A stretch of DNA of 64,000 bases, from assembly GCF_025215155.1 (NCBI RefSeq), contig NZ_JALHAM010000103.1. One strand, written 5' to 3'. Shown here in pieces: positions 7,910-17,353 of this stretch (the first letter of the stretch is position 1; the number at the start of each line of letters is the position of its first letter). The notes below the pieces were generated by a model. It was not told where the DNA came from. It worked only from the letters and a program-made list of their open reading frames with translations, and did no database searches. Origin of the DNA: Dryocola clanedunensis (GTDB taxonomy: Bacteria > Pseudomonadota > Gammaproteobacteria > Enterobacterales > Enterobacteriaceae). Position numbers and translations under genes: made by a program.

Positions 7910-9784
7910 TTATTGCTGCTGGTCGACCACGTCGCCCATCTTGATCTTCGCTTCTTTACGCAGGTTGGTCATCAGCGCTTCAAAAGCAATCTGAGCGTTG
8001 TTCTGAGTGATCCCCTGCACCATCGCTTTTTTCTGCTCGGCAGGCATGGTGCCCGCTTTCACTTCATCCAGCGCCAGCAGAACCACGTTGCCCTGCATGT
8101 CGTTCGCCACGCCGTAGCTTGGTTTGTCTTTTGCCGGCAGCGGTAAGGTGAAGGCAGCCTGACTCACAGGATCCTGGCCGGTACGGGCCAGCGTTTTCGC
8201 CTCGCCGAAGCTCAGACCTGCCGCTTTCAGTTCGTCCTGACCTTTACCCTGCTTAAGGGCAGTGAGCAGTTTGTTTGCGTCAAGCTTAGCCTGCTGTTCC
8301 GCTTTCTGGCGTTTAACCTGAGCGATAACCTGGTCACGAACTTCAGCCAGCGGTTTAATCGCTTCCGGCTTATGTTCGGTGACACGCAAAACAAATGCAC
8401 GGTCGCCGTCAACGGTAATGATGTCGGAGTTGCTGCCTGGCGTGCCATTCTGACCGACCAGACCACCGTTGAAGATAGCTTCCGATACAGGCTTGAAGTT
8501 CAGCTCGGCTGGCAAGTTGTCGTGGCCAAACCAGCCCGTTTCAACCGCTTTAACACCCGCAACCTGCTCAGCACCAGCCAGAGATTCGTTGTCGTTGCTT
8601 GCCGCATCGCTCACTTTCTGCTGCAGCGCGTAGTAAGCATCCAGCGCTTTCTCTTGTTTCACTTTATCCGCAATGGCGTCGTGTACTTCGGTAAGCGGCT
8701 TGGTTTTCGCCGGCTGGACGTCGTCCAGGCGGACGACCAGGAAGCCGACTGAAGATTTGATCACGCCAGACAGCTGGCCTTTGTCTTTCAGACCAGCATT
8801 TTTCAGCTCGTCAGGCGTGGTGCCCGGCTCCAGCCAGCCCATATCACCGCCGTTGCGGGCAGAGATGATGTCTGCTGATTTCGCTTTCGCCAGTGCTGCA
8901 AAATCACCGCCTTTGTTCAGCTCATCCAGCACGGCTTTCGCTTCCGCTTCTGTCTTAGTCTGAATCACGCTGTAGCGATTACGCTGCGGCTGGGTATATT
9001 CGTCCTGGTGCTGATCGTAGTAAGCCTGCACTTCCTCATCTTTTACGGTTTGCGGCATAGATGCAGCATCCAGCTTGATGTAGCTCACTTTGAATTGCTC
9101 AGGCGCCATATAGCGGTTTTTGTTTTGCTCGTAGCTGGCGCTGATTTCCTGATCGGAAGCCGTTTGTTTTGCCGTCAGAGCAGCCACATCAATGGTCGCT
9201 TCACGCACCAGACGCTCCTGTGACACCAGGGCTGCCAGCTCGTCGGTTTCCCCATTGAGCATGAAGTCGGTTCCCACTAGCGCATTGATCAGCTGCTGAG
9301 TGGTCAGCTGGTTACGCAGCGCCTGTGCGTACTGATCGGCTGACATCCCCATATTGCTGATAATGGCGTTATAGCGGGCGTTGTCGAACTTACCGTTGCT
9401 CTGGAAAGCAGACTCTTTAAAGATAGCCTGCTTGATTTGTTCATCGCTGATGCCAAGGCCAAGATGTCTGGCGTACTGGTCCATCAACGCTTCATCGATC
9501 ATGCGGGAGAGCACCTGCTGGCGCATCTGCTTCATGTAGCCTTCGCTGGAGGCCAGCTCAGAGAACTGATCACCTAATTGCTGCTGCTGGCGGTTACGCT
9601 CGCTGGCTACTGCGTTCTCGAACTGCCCACGACCAATCTCCTGGCCATTAACTTTTGCGGCATAATTGGCATTACCGCCAATCAGGTAGTTACCCACGCC
9701 AGTCAAAATGAATGACACGATAATCAGACCCAGAATGATCTTGAGCACGACGTGGTTTGCCGCCGCGCGTAAATTGTCCATCAT
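7910..9784 (-). CDS. ppiD: PpiD, inner-membrane-anchored periplasmic chaperone
   Basis: The 624-residue PpiD (E. coli 623) has one N-terminal membrane anchor (about residues 12-35), a large SurA-like N-terminal chaperone region, a parvulin-type domain (about 225-360, with GGDFAALAKAKS and NGGDMGWLEPG) and C-terminal chaperone lobes. It sits at the periplasmic exit of SecYEG and helps newly exported proteins; its parvulin domain is known to be inactive in E. coli. It follows hupB on the same strand with its own promoter region and a terminator on each side. Confidence 0.97.
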   Translation of the reverse strand: MMDNLRAAANHVVLKIILGLIIVSFILTGVGNYLIGGNANYAAKVNGQEIGRGQFENAVASERNRQQQQLGDQFSELASSEGYMKQMRQQVLSRMIDEALMDQYARHLGLGISDEQIKQAIFKESAFQSNGKFDNARYNAIISNMGMSADQYAQALRNQLTTQQLINALVGTDFMLNGETDELAALVSQERLVREATIDVAALTAKQTASDQEISASYEQNKNRYMAPEQFKVSYIKLDAASMPQTVKDEEVQAYYDQHQDEYTQPQRNRYSVIQTKTEAEAKAVLDELNKGGDFAALAKAKSADIISARNGGDMGWLEPGTTPDELKNAGLKDKGQLSGVIKSSVGFLVVRLDDVQPAKTKPLTEVHDAIADKVKQEKALDAYYALQQKVSDAASNDNESLAGAEQVAGVKAVETGWFGHDNLPAELNFKPVSEAIFNGGLVGQNGTPGSNSDIITVDGDRAFVLRVTEHKPEAIKPLAEVRDQVIAQVKRQKAEQQAKLDANKLLTALKQGKGQDELKAAGLSFGEAKTLARTGQDPVSQAAFTLPLPAKDKPSYGVANDMQGNVVLLALDEVKAGTMPAEQKKAMVQGITQNNAQIAFEALMTNLRKEAKIKMGDVVDQQQ

Positions 9785-9944
9785 GGTGATACAACACTCC
9801 GCTGTAGTGTAATAGGTAAACCCTGCGCAGATGCCAGTGCATCCTTTCGAACGCGCCGAGCTCTGCCGCTGCGCACAAGAGGGCTATTGTGACAAGAAAC
9901 CCGCCCCAAATCATCATGCAAGCGCAAAATAAGACGGCTAAAAC

Positions 9945-9971
9945 AAAAAAGGCACATCTGATGATGCGCCC
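9945..9971 (-). terminator. Intrinsic terminator of hupB
   Basis: On the minus strand GGCGCATC pairs with GATGTGCC (one G-T pair), followed by six T residues, about 40 bases after the hupB stop. Confidence 0.75.
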
Positions 9972-10010
9972 CTGACAAAGCTTTACGGTTAAGTTAACAG
10001 ATAATCGAAC

Positions 10011-10283
10011 TTAGTTTACCGCGTCTTTCAGCGCTTTACCCGCACGGAACCCTGGGACTTTCGCTGCAGCAATAGTGATTTCTTTACCGGTCTGAGGGTT
10101 ACGGCCTGTACGGGCAGCACGCTCTTTAACCGCGAAAGTACCAAAGCCAACCAGTGCTACGTCTTCTCCGGACTGCAGAGTTTCGGTAACAGAGGCAATA
10201 ACAGCATCTAACGCACGTCCAGCCGCAGCTTTAGAAATATCAGCACCTGCGGCAATTTTGTCTATCAGTTGAGATTTATTCAC
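10011..10283 (-). CDS. hupB: HU-beta, nucleoid-associated DNA-binding protein
   Basis: This is the 90-residue bacterial histone-like protein. It has the dimerising helical body (MNKSQLIDKIAAGADISKA) and the DNA-embracing beta-arm GFGTFAVKERAARTGRNPQT with the intercalating Asn-Pro tip. It starts with GTG at 10281-10283, as in E. coli hupB. The frame stays open upstream for 32 more codons but those residues are not part of the HU family. It lies downstream of lon with a terminator between them, so it is mainly transcribed from its own promoters in the roughly 210-base gap. Confidence 0.97.
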   Translation of the reverse strand: MNKSQLIDKIAAGADISKAAAGRALDAVIASVTETLQSGEDVALVGFGTFAVKERAARTGRNPQTGKEITIAAAKVPGFRAGKALKDAVN

Positions 10284-10424
10284 TCTTCTCTTCCTCTCGT
10301 TATTATTTATATCGTACCCATACCCATCAAAGCACGACCGCGCAGCAGTTATATCAGGCCTGCCATGCCCGCACAACATCCGTTATGCGAGGCTGACTTA
10401 GCCAGCAGTCTAACTTAGCGATAC

Positions 10425-10460
10425 AAAAAAAAGCTGGCAAGTGAGAATTCACTTACCAGC
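10425..10460 (-). terminator. Strong intrinsic terminator of lon
   Basis: On the minus strand GCTGGTAAGTGA pairs with TCACTTGCCAGC (12 bp, one wobble) around a 4-base loop. Eight T residues follow, 34 bases past the lon stop. Confidence 0.92.
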
Positions 10461-10493
10461 CCTGTTTTTCTTAACTGTATTTGCGTCAGGTCA

Positions 10494-12848
10494 CTATTTT
10501 GCGGTTACAACCTGCATGCCGTAGGGTTCATTCTGCAAAGCAAGGGCCAGAACTTCCTCGATACGCTTAACAGGATGGATATCCAGATCGGCAATCACGT
10601 TGTCCGGAATCTCTTCCAGATCGCGTTTATTTTCGTCCGGAATCAAGACCGTTTTAATGCCACCACGGTGAGCAGCCAACAGTTTTTCTTTCAAACCACC
10701 GATTGGCAACACCTGCCCGCGCAGCGTGATTTCACCGGTCATCGCGACATCTGCACGCACTGGATTACCTGTCAGGCAGGAAACCAACGCCGTACACATG
10801 GCGATACCCGCGCTTGGGCCGTCTTTCGGCGTTGCGCCTTCTGGTACGTGAACGTGAATATCACGTTTTTCGTAGAAGTCGCCGTTGATGCCTAGTTTTT
10901 CTGCCCGCGCACGAACAACGGTCAGCGCAGCCTGGATAGATTCCTGCATAACCTCACCGAGTGAACCGGTATAAGTCAGCTTGCCTTTACCCGGCACGCA
11001 GGCGGTTTCGATAGTCAGCAAATCGCCGCCCACTTCCGTCCACGCAAGACCAGTGACCTGGCCGACACGGTTTTCGTTATCTGCACGACCATAGTCAAAG
11101 CGCTGTACCCCAAGGAAATCCTTCAGGTTATCGCCGTTAATGGTGATGTGCTTCAGCGTTTTATCCAGCAGCAGCTGTTTCACGGCTTTGCGGCACAGCT
11201 TGGAGATTTCACGCTCCAGGCTACGCACGCCCGCTTCACGGGTGTAATAACGGATAATGCCGGAGATCGCGCTGTCTTCTACCGTCAGCTCGCCTTTTTT
11301 CAGGGCGTTACGTTCAATCTGCTTCGGCAGCAGGTGCTGTTTAGCGATGTTCAGCTTTTCGTCTTCGGTATAGCCGGACAGACGAATCACTTCCATACGG
11401 TCCAGCAATGGCGCCGGGATGTTCATGGAGTTTGAGGTCGCAACAAACATCACGTCGCTGAGATCGTAATCCACTTCCAGGTAGTGATCGTTAAAGGCCA
11501 CGTTCTGTTCTGGATCAAGCACTTCCAGCAGAGCCGATGCAGGATCGCCACGCATGTCGGAAGACATTTTGTCGATCTCATCAAGCAGGAACAGTGGGTT
11601 TTTAACGCCAACTTTCGCCATTTTCTGAATCAGCTTGCCCGGCATCGAACCGATATAGGTACGACGGTGGCCGCGAATTTCCGCTTCATCGCGCACGCCG
11701 CCAAGCGCCATACGGATGTATTTACGTCCGGTCGCTCTCGCGATGGACTGGCCCAGAGAAGTTTTACCCACCCCAGGAGGTCCTACCAGGCACAGGATTG
11801 GCCCTTTGAGCTTGTTGACGCGGCTCTGTACTGCGAGGTACTCAAGGATACGATCTTTGACGCGTTCCAGACCGTAGTGGTCGGTATCTAGAACTTCCTG
11901 AGCCTGGCGCAGGTCTTTTTTGACCTTGCTGCGTGCGTTCCACGGTACCTGCACCATCCAGTCGATGTAGCCACGCACTACGGTTGCTTCCGCAGACATT
12001 GGCGACATCATTTTCAGCTTTTGCAGTTCCGCTTCGGTTTTTTCGCGCGCTTCTTTCGGCATTTTAGCCGCATCGATTTTGCGTTTCAGCGCTTCGTTTT
12101 CGTCCGGCGTATCGTCCATTTCGCCAAGTTCTTTCTGAATAGCTTTCATTTGCTCGTTCAGATAGTACTCGCGCTGGCTCTTTTCCATCTGCTTTTTAAC
12201 GCGGTTGCGAATGCGTTTCTCAACCTGCAGCAGATCGATTTCGGACTCCATCATCGCCATCAGATATTCAAGACGTTCGTTGATATCGGACATCTCGAGC
12301 ACAGACTGTTTATCCGCCAGTTTCAACGGCATATGCGCGGCAATGGTATCAGCCAGACGTGCTGGATCATCGATGCTGTTCAGCGATGTAAGCACTTCCG
12401 GCGGGATTTTTTTGTTCAGTTTGATGTAGCCTTCAAACTGATTAATCGCTGTGCGTACCAGGACTTCCTGCTCACGCTCTTCTATAGCCGGTGAGTCGAG
12501 GTATTCCGCCTGGGACGTAAAATGATCGCCGTTGTCAGAAAGCGTGGTAATACGCGCGCGCTGTAAACCTTCCACCAGCACTTTAACGGTGCCGTCGGGC
12601 AGCTTCAGCATCTGCAAAATAGACGCAACGGTCCCCACCGAGAACAGGTCGTTGACACCCGGCTCATCCGTGGAAGCCTCTTTTTGCGCCACCAGCATGA
12701 TTTTTTTATCGTTGTCCATGGCCGCTTCCAGGCAGCGAATAGACTTTTCACGCCCAACAAACAGTGGAATGACCATGTGCGGATAAACCACCACATCGCG
12801 CAAAGGCAATACGGGGATTTCAATGCGTTCAGAACGCTCAGGATTCAT
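10494..12848 (-). CDS. lon: Lon, ATP-dependent AAA+ protease
   Basis: The 784-residue Lon has the same length as E. coli. Domains in order are the Lon-N substrate-binding region (about 1-305, with a long coiled coil), AAA+ module (Walker A GPPGVGKT near 356, Walker B FLLDEIDKM near 420), and a C-terminal Ser-Lys protease domain (Ser679 in PKDGPSAG, Lys722 in GGLKEKLLAA). It degrades misfolded and regulatory proteins such as SulA and RcsA. The start is MNPERSERIEIPVLP; ORF extension of 35 codons upstream is not coding because it covers the heat-shock promoter. clpX lies upstream with a terminator between. Confidence 0.98.
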   Translation of the reverse strand: MNPERSERIEIPVLPLRDVVVYPHMVIPLFVGREKSIRCLEAAMDNDKKIMLVAQKEASTDEPGVNDLFSVGTVASILQMLKLPDGTVKVLVEGLQRARITTLSDNGDHFTSQAEYLDSPAIEEREQEVLVRTAINQFEGYIKLNKKIPPEVLTSLNSIDDPARLADTIAAHMPLKLADKQSVLEMSDINERLEYLMAMMESEIDLLQVEKRIRNRVKKQMEKSQREYYLNEQMKAIQKELGEMDDTPDENEALKRKIDAAKMPKEAREKTEAELQKLKMMSPMSAEATVVRGYIDWMVQVPWNARSKVKKDLRQAQEVLDTDHYGLERVKDRILEYLAVQSRVNKLKGPILCLVGPPGVGKTSLGQSIARATGRKYIRMALGGVRDEAEIRGHRRTYIGSMPGKLIQKMAKVGVKNPLFLLDEIDKMSSDMRGDPASALLEVLDPEQNVAFNDHYLEVDYDLSDVMFVATSNSMNIPAPLLDRMEVIRLSGYTEDEKLNIAKQHLLPKQIERNALKKGELTVEDSAISGIIRYYTREAGVRSLEREISKLCRKAVKQLLLDKTLKHITINGDNLKDFLGVQRFDYGRADNENRVGQVTGLAWTEVGGDLLTIETACVPGKGKLTYTGSLGEVMQESIQAALTVVRARAEKLGINGDFYEKRDIHVHVPEGATPKDGPSAGIAMCTALVSCLTGNPVRADVAMTGEITLRGQVLPIGGLKEKLLAAHRGGIKTVLIPDENKRDLEEIPDNVIADLDIHPVKRIEEVLALALQNEPYGMQVVTAK

Positions 12849-12929
12849 AGAGCTCTCTCTTAGTTTAATTTCCGCCAGGTGATGGGGCGATGCCTCCGCT
12901 CTTATGGCATCGACCTGCAAGTAAGTCAG

Positions 12930-12959
12930 TATATGGGGATGTTTCCCGGGCATTCAATG
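12930..12959 (-). promoter_or_regulatory. Sigma-32 heat-shock promoter of lon
   Basis: On the minus strand GCATTGAATG (TTGAA -35 core) is followed after the expected gap by CCCCATATA, the typical RpoH -10 element. The arrangement is the same as the known E. coli lon heat-shock promoter. It is about 80 bases upstream of the lon ATG. Confidence 0.85.
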
Positions 12960-12975
12960 CCGGAATGGCAGGAAA

Positions 12976-13006
12976 AATAAAAGGGGGATAAAAATCCCCC
13001 TTTTTA
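12976..13006. terminator. Intrinsic terminator between clpX and lon
   Basis: GGGGGAT-AAAA-ATCCCCC forms a 7-bp stem. A T-rich tract follows on the minus strand (ending clpX) and five T residues on the plus strand. Confidence 0.85.
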
Positions 13007-13033
13007 TACTAACCGACTGGTTATTTTGGCGAA

Positions 13034-14308
13034 TTATTCGCCAGAAGCTTGTTGCGCTTCTGGCTTTCCGTAAATTAACAGCGGCTTGGTCTGGTCGTCG
13101 ATAACGGCTTCATCGATCACCACTTTTTCGACATCTTCCATTGAAGGAAGGTCATACATGGTATCGAGCAGCGCCCCTTCAACGATAGAACGCAAACCAC
13201 GAGCACCGGTTTTACGCGCCATCGCTTTCCTGGCGATTGCGTCCAGCGCTTCGTCGCGGAACTCCAGATCCACACCTTCGAGATTGAACAGCGCCTGATA
13301 CTGCTTGGTCAGGGCGTTTTTCGGCTCTTTCAGGATCTGAATCAGGGCTTCTTCGCTCAGCTCGCTCAGGGTAGCAACCACCGGCAGACGACCGATGAAC
13401 TCAGGGATCAGACCAAATTTGATCAGATCTTCTGGTTCCACCTGGCCCAGCAGCTGGCCTTCGCTGGCTTTTTCAGACTTGCCTTTCACCGTTGCGCCAA
13501 AGCCAATCCCCGAACCGGTTTCAACGCGGTTAGCGATAACTTTGTCGAGACCGGCAAATGCACCGCCACAGATAAAGAGGATCTTGGAGGTATCAACCTG
13601 CAGGAACTCTTGCTGCGGATGTTTACGTCCGCCCTGTGGTGGAACCGCGGCCACGGTACCTTCGATCAATTTCAGCAACGCCTGCTGCACGCCTTCACCG
13701 GAGACATCACGAGTGATGGACGGGTTGTCAGATTTGCGGGAGATTTTGTCGATCTCATCGATATAAACGATACCACGCTGTGCTTTCTGCACGTCGTAGT
13801 CGCATTTCTGCAGCAGTTTTTGAATGATGTTTTCCACATCTTCACCCACATAGCCCGCTTCGGTCAGCGTCGTGGCATCTGCCATGGTGAATGGAACATC
13901 AAGCAAACGTGCCAGGGTTTCTGCCAGCAGGGTTTTACCGCTACCGGTCGGCCCGATGAGCAGGATGTTACTTTTGCCCAGTTCGATACCGTTGGTGCTG
14001 TCACCGTTGCGCAGACGTTTGTAGTGGTTGTACACCGCCACCGCCAGGACTTTCTTAGCCTGTTCCTGACCGATGACATAGTCATCGAGGTGGTGACGAA
14101 TTTCATGCGGCGTCGGCAATGCGCTACGTTCGCGATGCGGAGCCACTTCTTTGATCTCTTCGCGAATGATGTCGTTACACAAATCGACACACTCATCGCA
14201 GATATACACTGACGGCCCGGCAATCAGCTTGCGCACTTCATGCTGGCTTTTGCCGCAAAAAGAGCAGTACAGCAGTTTGCCTGAACCGTCTTTGCGCTTA
14301 TCTGTCAT
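13034..14308 (-). CDS. clpX: ClpX, AAA+ unfoldase and specificity subunit of ClpXP
   Basis: The 424-residue ClpX equals E. coli in length. It has the N-terminal C4 zinc-binding dimerisation domain (Cys15, Cys18, Cys37, Cys40), Walker A GPTGSGKT, the GYVGED pore loop, Walker B IVYIDEIDK, and sensor and RKH elements. It recognises SsrA-tagged and other substrates, unfolds them and feeds them to ClpP, whose gene is immediately upstream. The start at 14308 (MTDKRKDGSG) is the family start; the 16 extra open codons before it cover the intergenic region. Confidence 0.98.
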   Translation of the reverse strand: MTDKRKDGSGKLLYCSFCGKSQHEVRKLIAGPSVYICDECVDLCNDIIREEIKEVAPHRERSALPTPHEIRHHLDDYVIGQEQAKKVLAVAVYNHYKRLRNGDSTNGIELGKSNILLIGPTGSGKTLLAETLARLLDVPFTMADATTLTEAGYVGEDVENIIQKLLQKCDYDVQKAQRGIVYIDEIDKISRKSDNPSITRDVSGEGVQQALLKLIEGTVAAVPPQGGRKHPQQEFLQVDTSKILFICGGAFAGLDKVIANRVETGSGIGFGATVKGKSEKASEGQLLGQVEPEDLIKFGLIPEFIGRLPVVATLSELSEEALIQILKEPKNALTKQYQALFNLEGVDLEFRDEALDAIARKAMARKTGARGLRSIVEGALLDTMYDLPSMEDVEKVVIDEAVIDDQTKPLLIYGKPEAQQASGE

Positions 14309-14439
14309 AAAGCAAAACCTCTTATCTGTTTCTTTGCGCCGTTGCAAACGACGCAAGTGCCATTATTGCGGCACAGCCAATCGTAAGCGCCAGCGGGCCG
14401 TTACTACAACTATAGTATAGAGCCCACTGTTTTCGGGCA

Positions 14440-15063
14440 TTAGTTGCGGTGAGTCAGAATCGAGTCAACTAAGCCATACTCTACCGCTTCGCTGGCAGCG
14501 AGGAAACGGTCACGCTCGGTGTCTCTCTCGATTTCTTCCAGAGATTTACCGGTGTGTTGCGCCATAAGTTCGTTCATGCGGGCTTTAACTTTCAGAATTT
14601 CACGGGCATGGATCTCAATGTCCGTTGCTTGTCCCTGATAGCCGCCCAGCGGTTGGTGGATCATTACGCGCGAATTCGGCAGACAGAAACGCTTGCCCTT
14701 CGCACCAGCAGTCAGCAGGAAAGCCCCCATGGAACAAGCTTGTCCCATACAGATAGTGCTAACGTCCGGCTTAATAAATTGCATGGTGTCGTAGATAGAC
14801 ATACCCGCCGTAATTACGCCACCCGGTGAGTTAATGTAGAGATAGATGTCTTTTTCCGGGTTTTCTGCTTCCAGAAACAGCATCTGCGCCACAATCAGGT
14901 TAGCCATATGATCTTCGACCTGTCCGGTCATGAAGATGACACGTTCCTTGAGCAGACGGGAATAGATATCGTATGAACGCTCACCACGCGATGTTTGTTC
15001 AACAACCATCGGCACCAGGGCCATATGGGGTGCTAATTGATCTCGTTCGCCACTGTATGACAT
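14440..15063 (-). CDS. clpP: ClpP, serine protease subunit
   Basis: The 207-residue ClpP precursor has the 14-residue propeptide (ending ...APHM before ALVPMVVEQ) and the catalytic triad Ser111 (GQACSMGAF), His136 (MIHQPLG) and Asp185. It forms the double-heptamer chamber used with ClpX and ClpA. clpX follows 131 bases downstream on the same strand, so a clpP-clpX operon is expected as in E. coli. A heat-shock promoter is visible upstream. Confidence 0.98.
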   Translation of the reverse strand: MSYSGERDQLAPHMALVPMVVEQTSRGERSYDIYSRLLKERVIFMTGQVEDHMANLIVAQMLFLEAENPEKDIYLYINSPGGVITAGMSIYDTMQFIKPDVSTICMGQACSMGAFLLTAGAKGKRFCLPNSRVMIHQPLGGYQGQATDIEIHAREILKVKARMNELMAQHTGKSLEEIERDTERDRFLAASEAVEYGLVDSILTHRN

Positions 15064-15205
15064 TTCCGTCTCCTGGAGTAATTAAGCCTTCTAACCTACT
15101 GCACTGATTCTACTTGAGACGCGAAAAGAAGACTACGTTCCTTGCGCCTGTTACCTTTCATGGACGGATTATCAGTCAGGGTCGTATTTTTGGAGCCATG
15201 CCCTG

Positions 15206-15235
15206 TTTATGGGGATGGATTCGCCCTGTTTCAAG
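15206..15235 (-). promoter_or_regulatory. Sigma-32 heat-shock promoter of clpP
   Basis: On the minus strand CTTGAAA is separated by 14 bases from CCCCATAAA, an almost perfect match to the RpoH consensus. The predicted start near 15199 gives a leader of about 135 nt before the clpP ATG. The 316-base stretch 15064-15379 between clpP and tig holds this promoter and the tig terminator and no other gene I can support. Confidence 0.85.
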
Positions 15236-15306
15236 CATAACAACCTTTTCTTGTAACGCTAACCCTGAAAGTTCGTTAATTCATCCCAAAAGTGCTCTAC
15301 AAGAGA

Positions 15307-15339
15307 TAAAAAAAGCCCGCCACCTGTGGGTGACGGGCT
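15307..15339 (-). terminator. Intrinsic terminator of tig
   Basis: On the minus strand AGCCCGTCACC pairs with GGTGGCGGGCT (one G-T pair) and is followed by seven T residues, 40 bases after the tig stop. Confidence 0.9.
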
Positions 15340-15379
15340 TGATGCAGCAAAATTTTGGCGATGATGCCAAAAATTATGC

Positions 15380-16678
15380 TTACGCTTGCTGGTTCATCAG
15401 TTCGCTAAAGGAAGTCGCTTTTTCAGAAACTTTCGCTTTTGCCAGAACGGCTTCAACAGCTTGTTCTTCCAGAGCAACATTACGCATGTTGTCCATCAGC
15501 TCTTTGTTTTTGCCGTAGAACTCGATAACTTCTTTCGGATCTTCGTAGGCAGAAGCCATTTCTTCGATCAGACCGTTAACGCGAGCTTCATCAGCTTTCA
15601 GTTCATGGGTACGAATCACTTCGCCCAGCAGCAGACCCACCACAACGCGGCGCTTAGCTTGCTCTTCAAACAGTTCGCGAGGCAGTTCAAGAGCCTGCTG
15701 CTCGTTGCCACCGAAACGCTGAGCAGCCTGGCGGCGCAGCACGTCGATTTCACCGTCGATGAGTGCCGCAGGCACGTCGATGTTGTTAGCATTAACCAGG
15801 CCGTCGATTGCCTGAGACTTGATGCGGTTACGCACTGCGCCTTTCAGTTCACGATCCATGTTTTTACGCACTTCGGTACGCAGGCCAGCAACGGAGCCAT
15901 CTTCAACGCCGAAACGCTTGATGAACTCTTCGGTAAATTCTGGCAGCTCACGCTCTTCAACTTTCTTCAGAACGATGTCGAACTTAGCCGCTTTACCTTT
16001 CAGGTTTTCAGCGTGGTAATCTTCCGGGAAGGTCACTTCGATAGTGAACTCTTCGCCAGCTTTGTGGCCAACAACGCCATCTTCGAAGCCTGGGATCATA
16101 CGACCCTGGCCCATTGCCAGTACGAAGTCAGACGCTTTGCCGCCTTCGAAGACTTCGCCGTCTACGGAACCGGTGAAGTCGATAGTCACACGGTCTTCTG
16201 CAGTTGCAGCCGCGTCAGAGTCTTTCCAGGTTGCCTGCTGCTTACGCAGGGTGTCCAACATGGTGTCAACGTCTTCGTCAGTCACTTCTACAACCGGTTT
16301 TTCAACTTCGATTGCATCCAGACCCTGCAGCTCCACTTCCGGGTAAACTTCAAACTCTACGGAGTAGGTGAAGTCTTCGCCCATTTTGTACTCGCCTGGG
16401 ATGTAGTTAGGCGCGCCTGCTGGATTGATCTTTTCTTTGATGATTGCATCAACGAAGTTGCGGCTCATCAGCTCGCCCAGAACGTCCTGGCGAACAGAAG
16501 CGCCGTAACGCTGAGCGACTACAGTCATCGGTACTTTGCCCTTGCGGAAGCCGTCAATACGAACTTTTTTTGCCACGTTGACCAGCTCGCTTTTTACAGC
16601 GTTTTCGATGCTGTCTGCAGCGATAGTAATCGTGAGACGGCGGCCAAGGCCCTGAGTGGTTTCAACTGAAACTTGCAT
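15380..16678 (-). CDS. tig: Trigger factor, ribosome-bound chaperone
   Basis: The 432-residue trigger factor has the N-terminal ribosome-docking domain with the GFRKGKVP signature (residues 43-50). The FKBP-type prolyl isomerase domain covers about 150-245, and a C-terminal helical arm region forms the chaperone cradle. Length equals E. coli. It binds near the peptide exit of the ribosome at protein L23. A terminator follows the gene and a sigma-70 promoter lies upstream. A 427-codon open frame on the opposite strand is an antisense shadow. Confidence 0.98.
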   Translation of the reverse strand: MQVSVETTQGLGRRLTITIAADSIENAVKSELVNVAKKVRIDGFRKGKVPMTVVAQRYGASVRQDVLGELMSRNFVDAIIKEKINPAGAPNYIPGEYKMGEDFTYSVEFEVYPEVELQGLDAIEVEKPVVEVTDEDVDTMLDTLRKQQATWKDSDAAATAEDRVTIDFTGSVDGEVFEGGKASDFVLAMGQGRMIPGFEDGVVGHKAGEEFTIEVTFPEDYHAENLKGKAAKFDIVLKKVEERELPEFTEEFIKRFGVEDGSVAGLRTEVRKNMDRELKGAVRNRIKSQAIDGLVNANNIDVPAALIDGEIDVLRRQAAQRFGGNEQQALELPRELFEEQAKRRVVVGLLLGEVIRTHELKADEARVNGLIEEMASAYEDPKEVIEFYGKNKELMDNMRNVALEEQAVEAVLAKAKVSEKATSFSELMNQQA

Positions 16679-16823
16679 CTTGTTACCTCAAAAAATCACA
16701 GTGCTCGGTCAACTCTGGAAGCCGTCTTAAATTGCTTCACAGAACCGGGATGTCCTCTGTATCAGAATCACATTCCCTGTCGTCAGAATCGTCCCGAAGA
16801 CATTCCGAAAAATAAGACGCAGC

Positions 16824-16852
16824 ATTATAGCGGCATCACCAAGGTGAGTCGA
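16824..16852 (-). promoter_or_regulatory. Sigma-70 promoter of tig
   Basis: On the minus strand TCGACT and TATAAT are separated by exactly 17 bases, giving a start near 16817 and a leader of about 140 nt. The bolA-tig gap (16679-17035, 357 bases) holds this promoter and the bolA terminator and no supported gene. Confidence 0.7.
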
Positions 16853-16941
16853 GAACGGCAACACAACGTCACTGCGGCCTTTTTCACACTTCACGGGAAT
16901 TTATTGCCAGATCCCTGCAAAAACCAGGAGCAATCCAGGAC

Positions 16942-16968
16942 AAAACAAAACGGCCCGCAGGCCGTTTT
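16942..16968 (-). terminator. Intrinsic terminator of bolA
   Basis: AAAACGGCC and GGCCGTTTT form a 9-bp stem with a 4-base loop. On the minus strand it continues in a TTTTGTTTTG tract. It lies between bolA and tig. Confidence 0.85.
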
Positions 16969-17035
16969 GGGAAATACGTTTAACAGAGAGCAACAGAAAG
17001 GGAAAGCTCCCTTCGTTGCAAACCCGAAAGTTTTT

Positions 17036-17353
17036 TCAGGCGATGCTGCCAGCACCCCGACATGGCGGAGAGGCAAAAATTGTATCCTGCAACCCTTCCC
17101 ACTCTTTAATGGTGTAGGTATGCAGGGCCAGAGCGTGAACAGTGTTAGAAAGCTCTTCGCTCAATGTTCCGTAAATCAGGCGATGGCGATTTAAGAAACG
17201 TTCCCCCACAAAGCGATCGCTGACCAGCACAACTTTGAAATGGCTCTCTGAGCCCGCCGGGACATTGTGACGATAGCTTTCATCCACGACTTCCAGGAAC
17301 ACGGGTTCAAAGGCTGCCCTTAATTTTGTTTCTATTTGCTCGCGTACCATCAT
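17036..17353 (-). CDS. bolA: BolA, stress morphology and Fe-S/regulatory protein
   Basis: The 105-residue BolA has the class II KH-like fold and the hallmark FKVVLVSDRF ... ERFLNRHR ... HALALHTYT segment, with a conserved His used with monothiol glutaredoxins. It binds DNA and modulates cell shape in stationary phase and stress. Two adjacent ATG codons (17353 and 17350) follow AGGAG; the first gives the E. coli length. Upstream residues of the longer open frame are not family sequence. It is divergent from yajG; the 303-base gap 17354-17656 should carry both promoters, but only a TATGAT -10-like element for yajG (17604-17609) is evident. Confidence 0.96.
   Translation of the reverse strand: MMVREQIETKLRAAFEPVFLEVVDESYRHNVPAGSESHFKVVLVSDRFVGERFLNRHRLIYGTLSEELSNTVHALALHTYTIKEWEGLQDTIFASPPCRGAGSIA

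Noticed and set aside
12849..13033. Small RNA SraA in the clpX-lon gap
   Set aside because: SraA has been proposed in this gap in E. coli, but here I can support only the heat-shock promoter and the clpX terminator; no separate RNA unit is evident.
15386..16669. 427-codon open frame on the plus strand opposite tig
   Set aside because: It lies entirely antisense to the trigger factor gene, has no family-like motif, and arises from the codon bias of tig; no start signal supports it.
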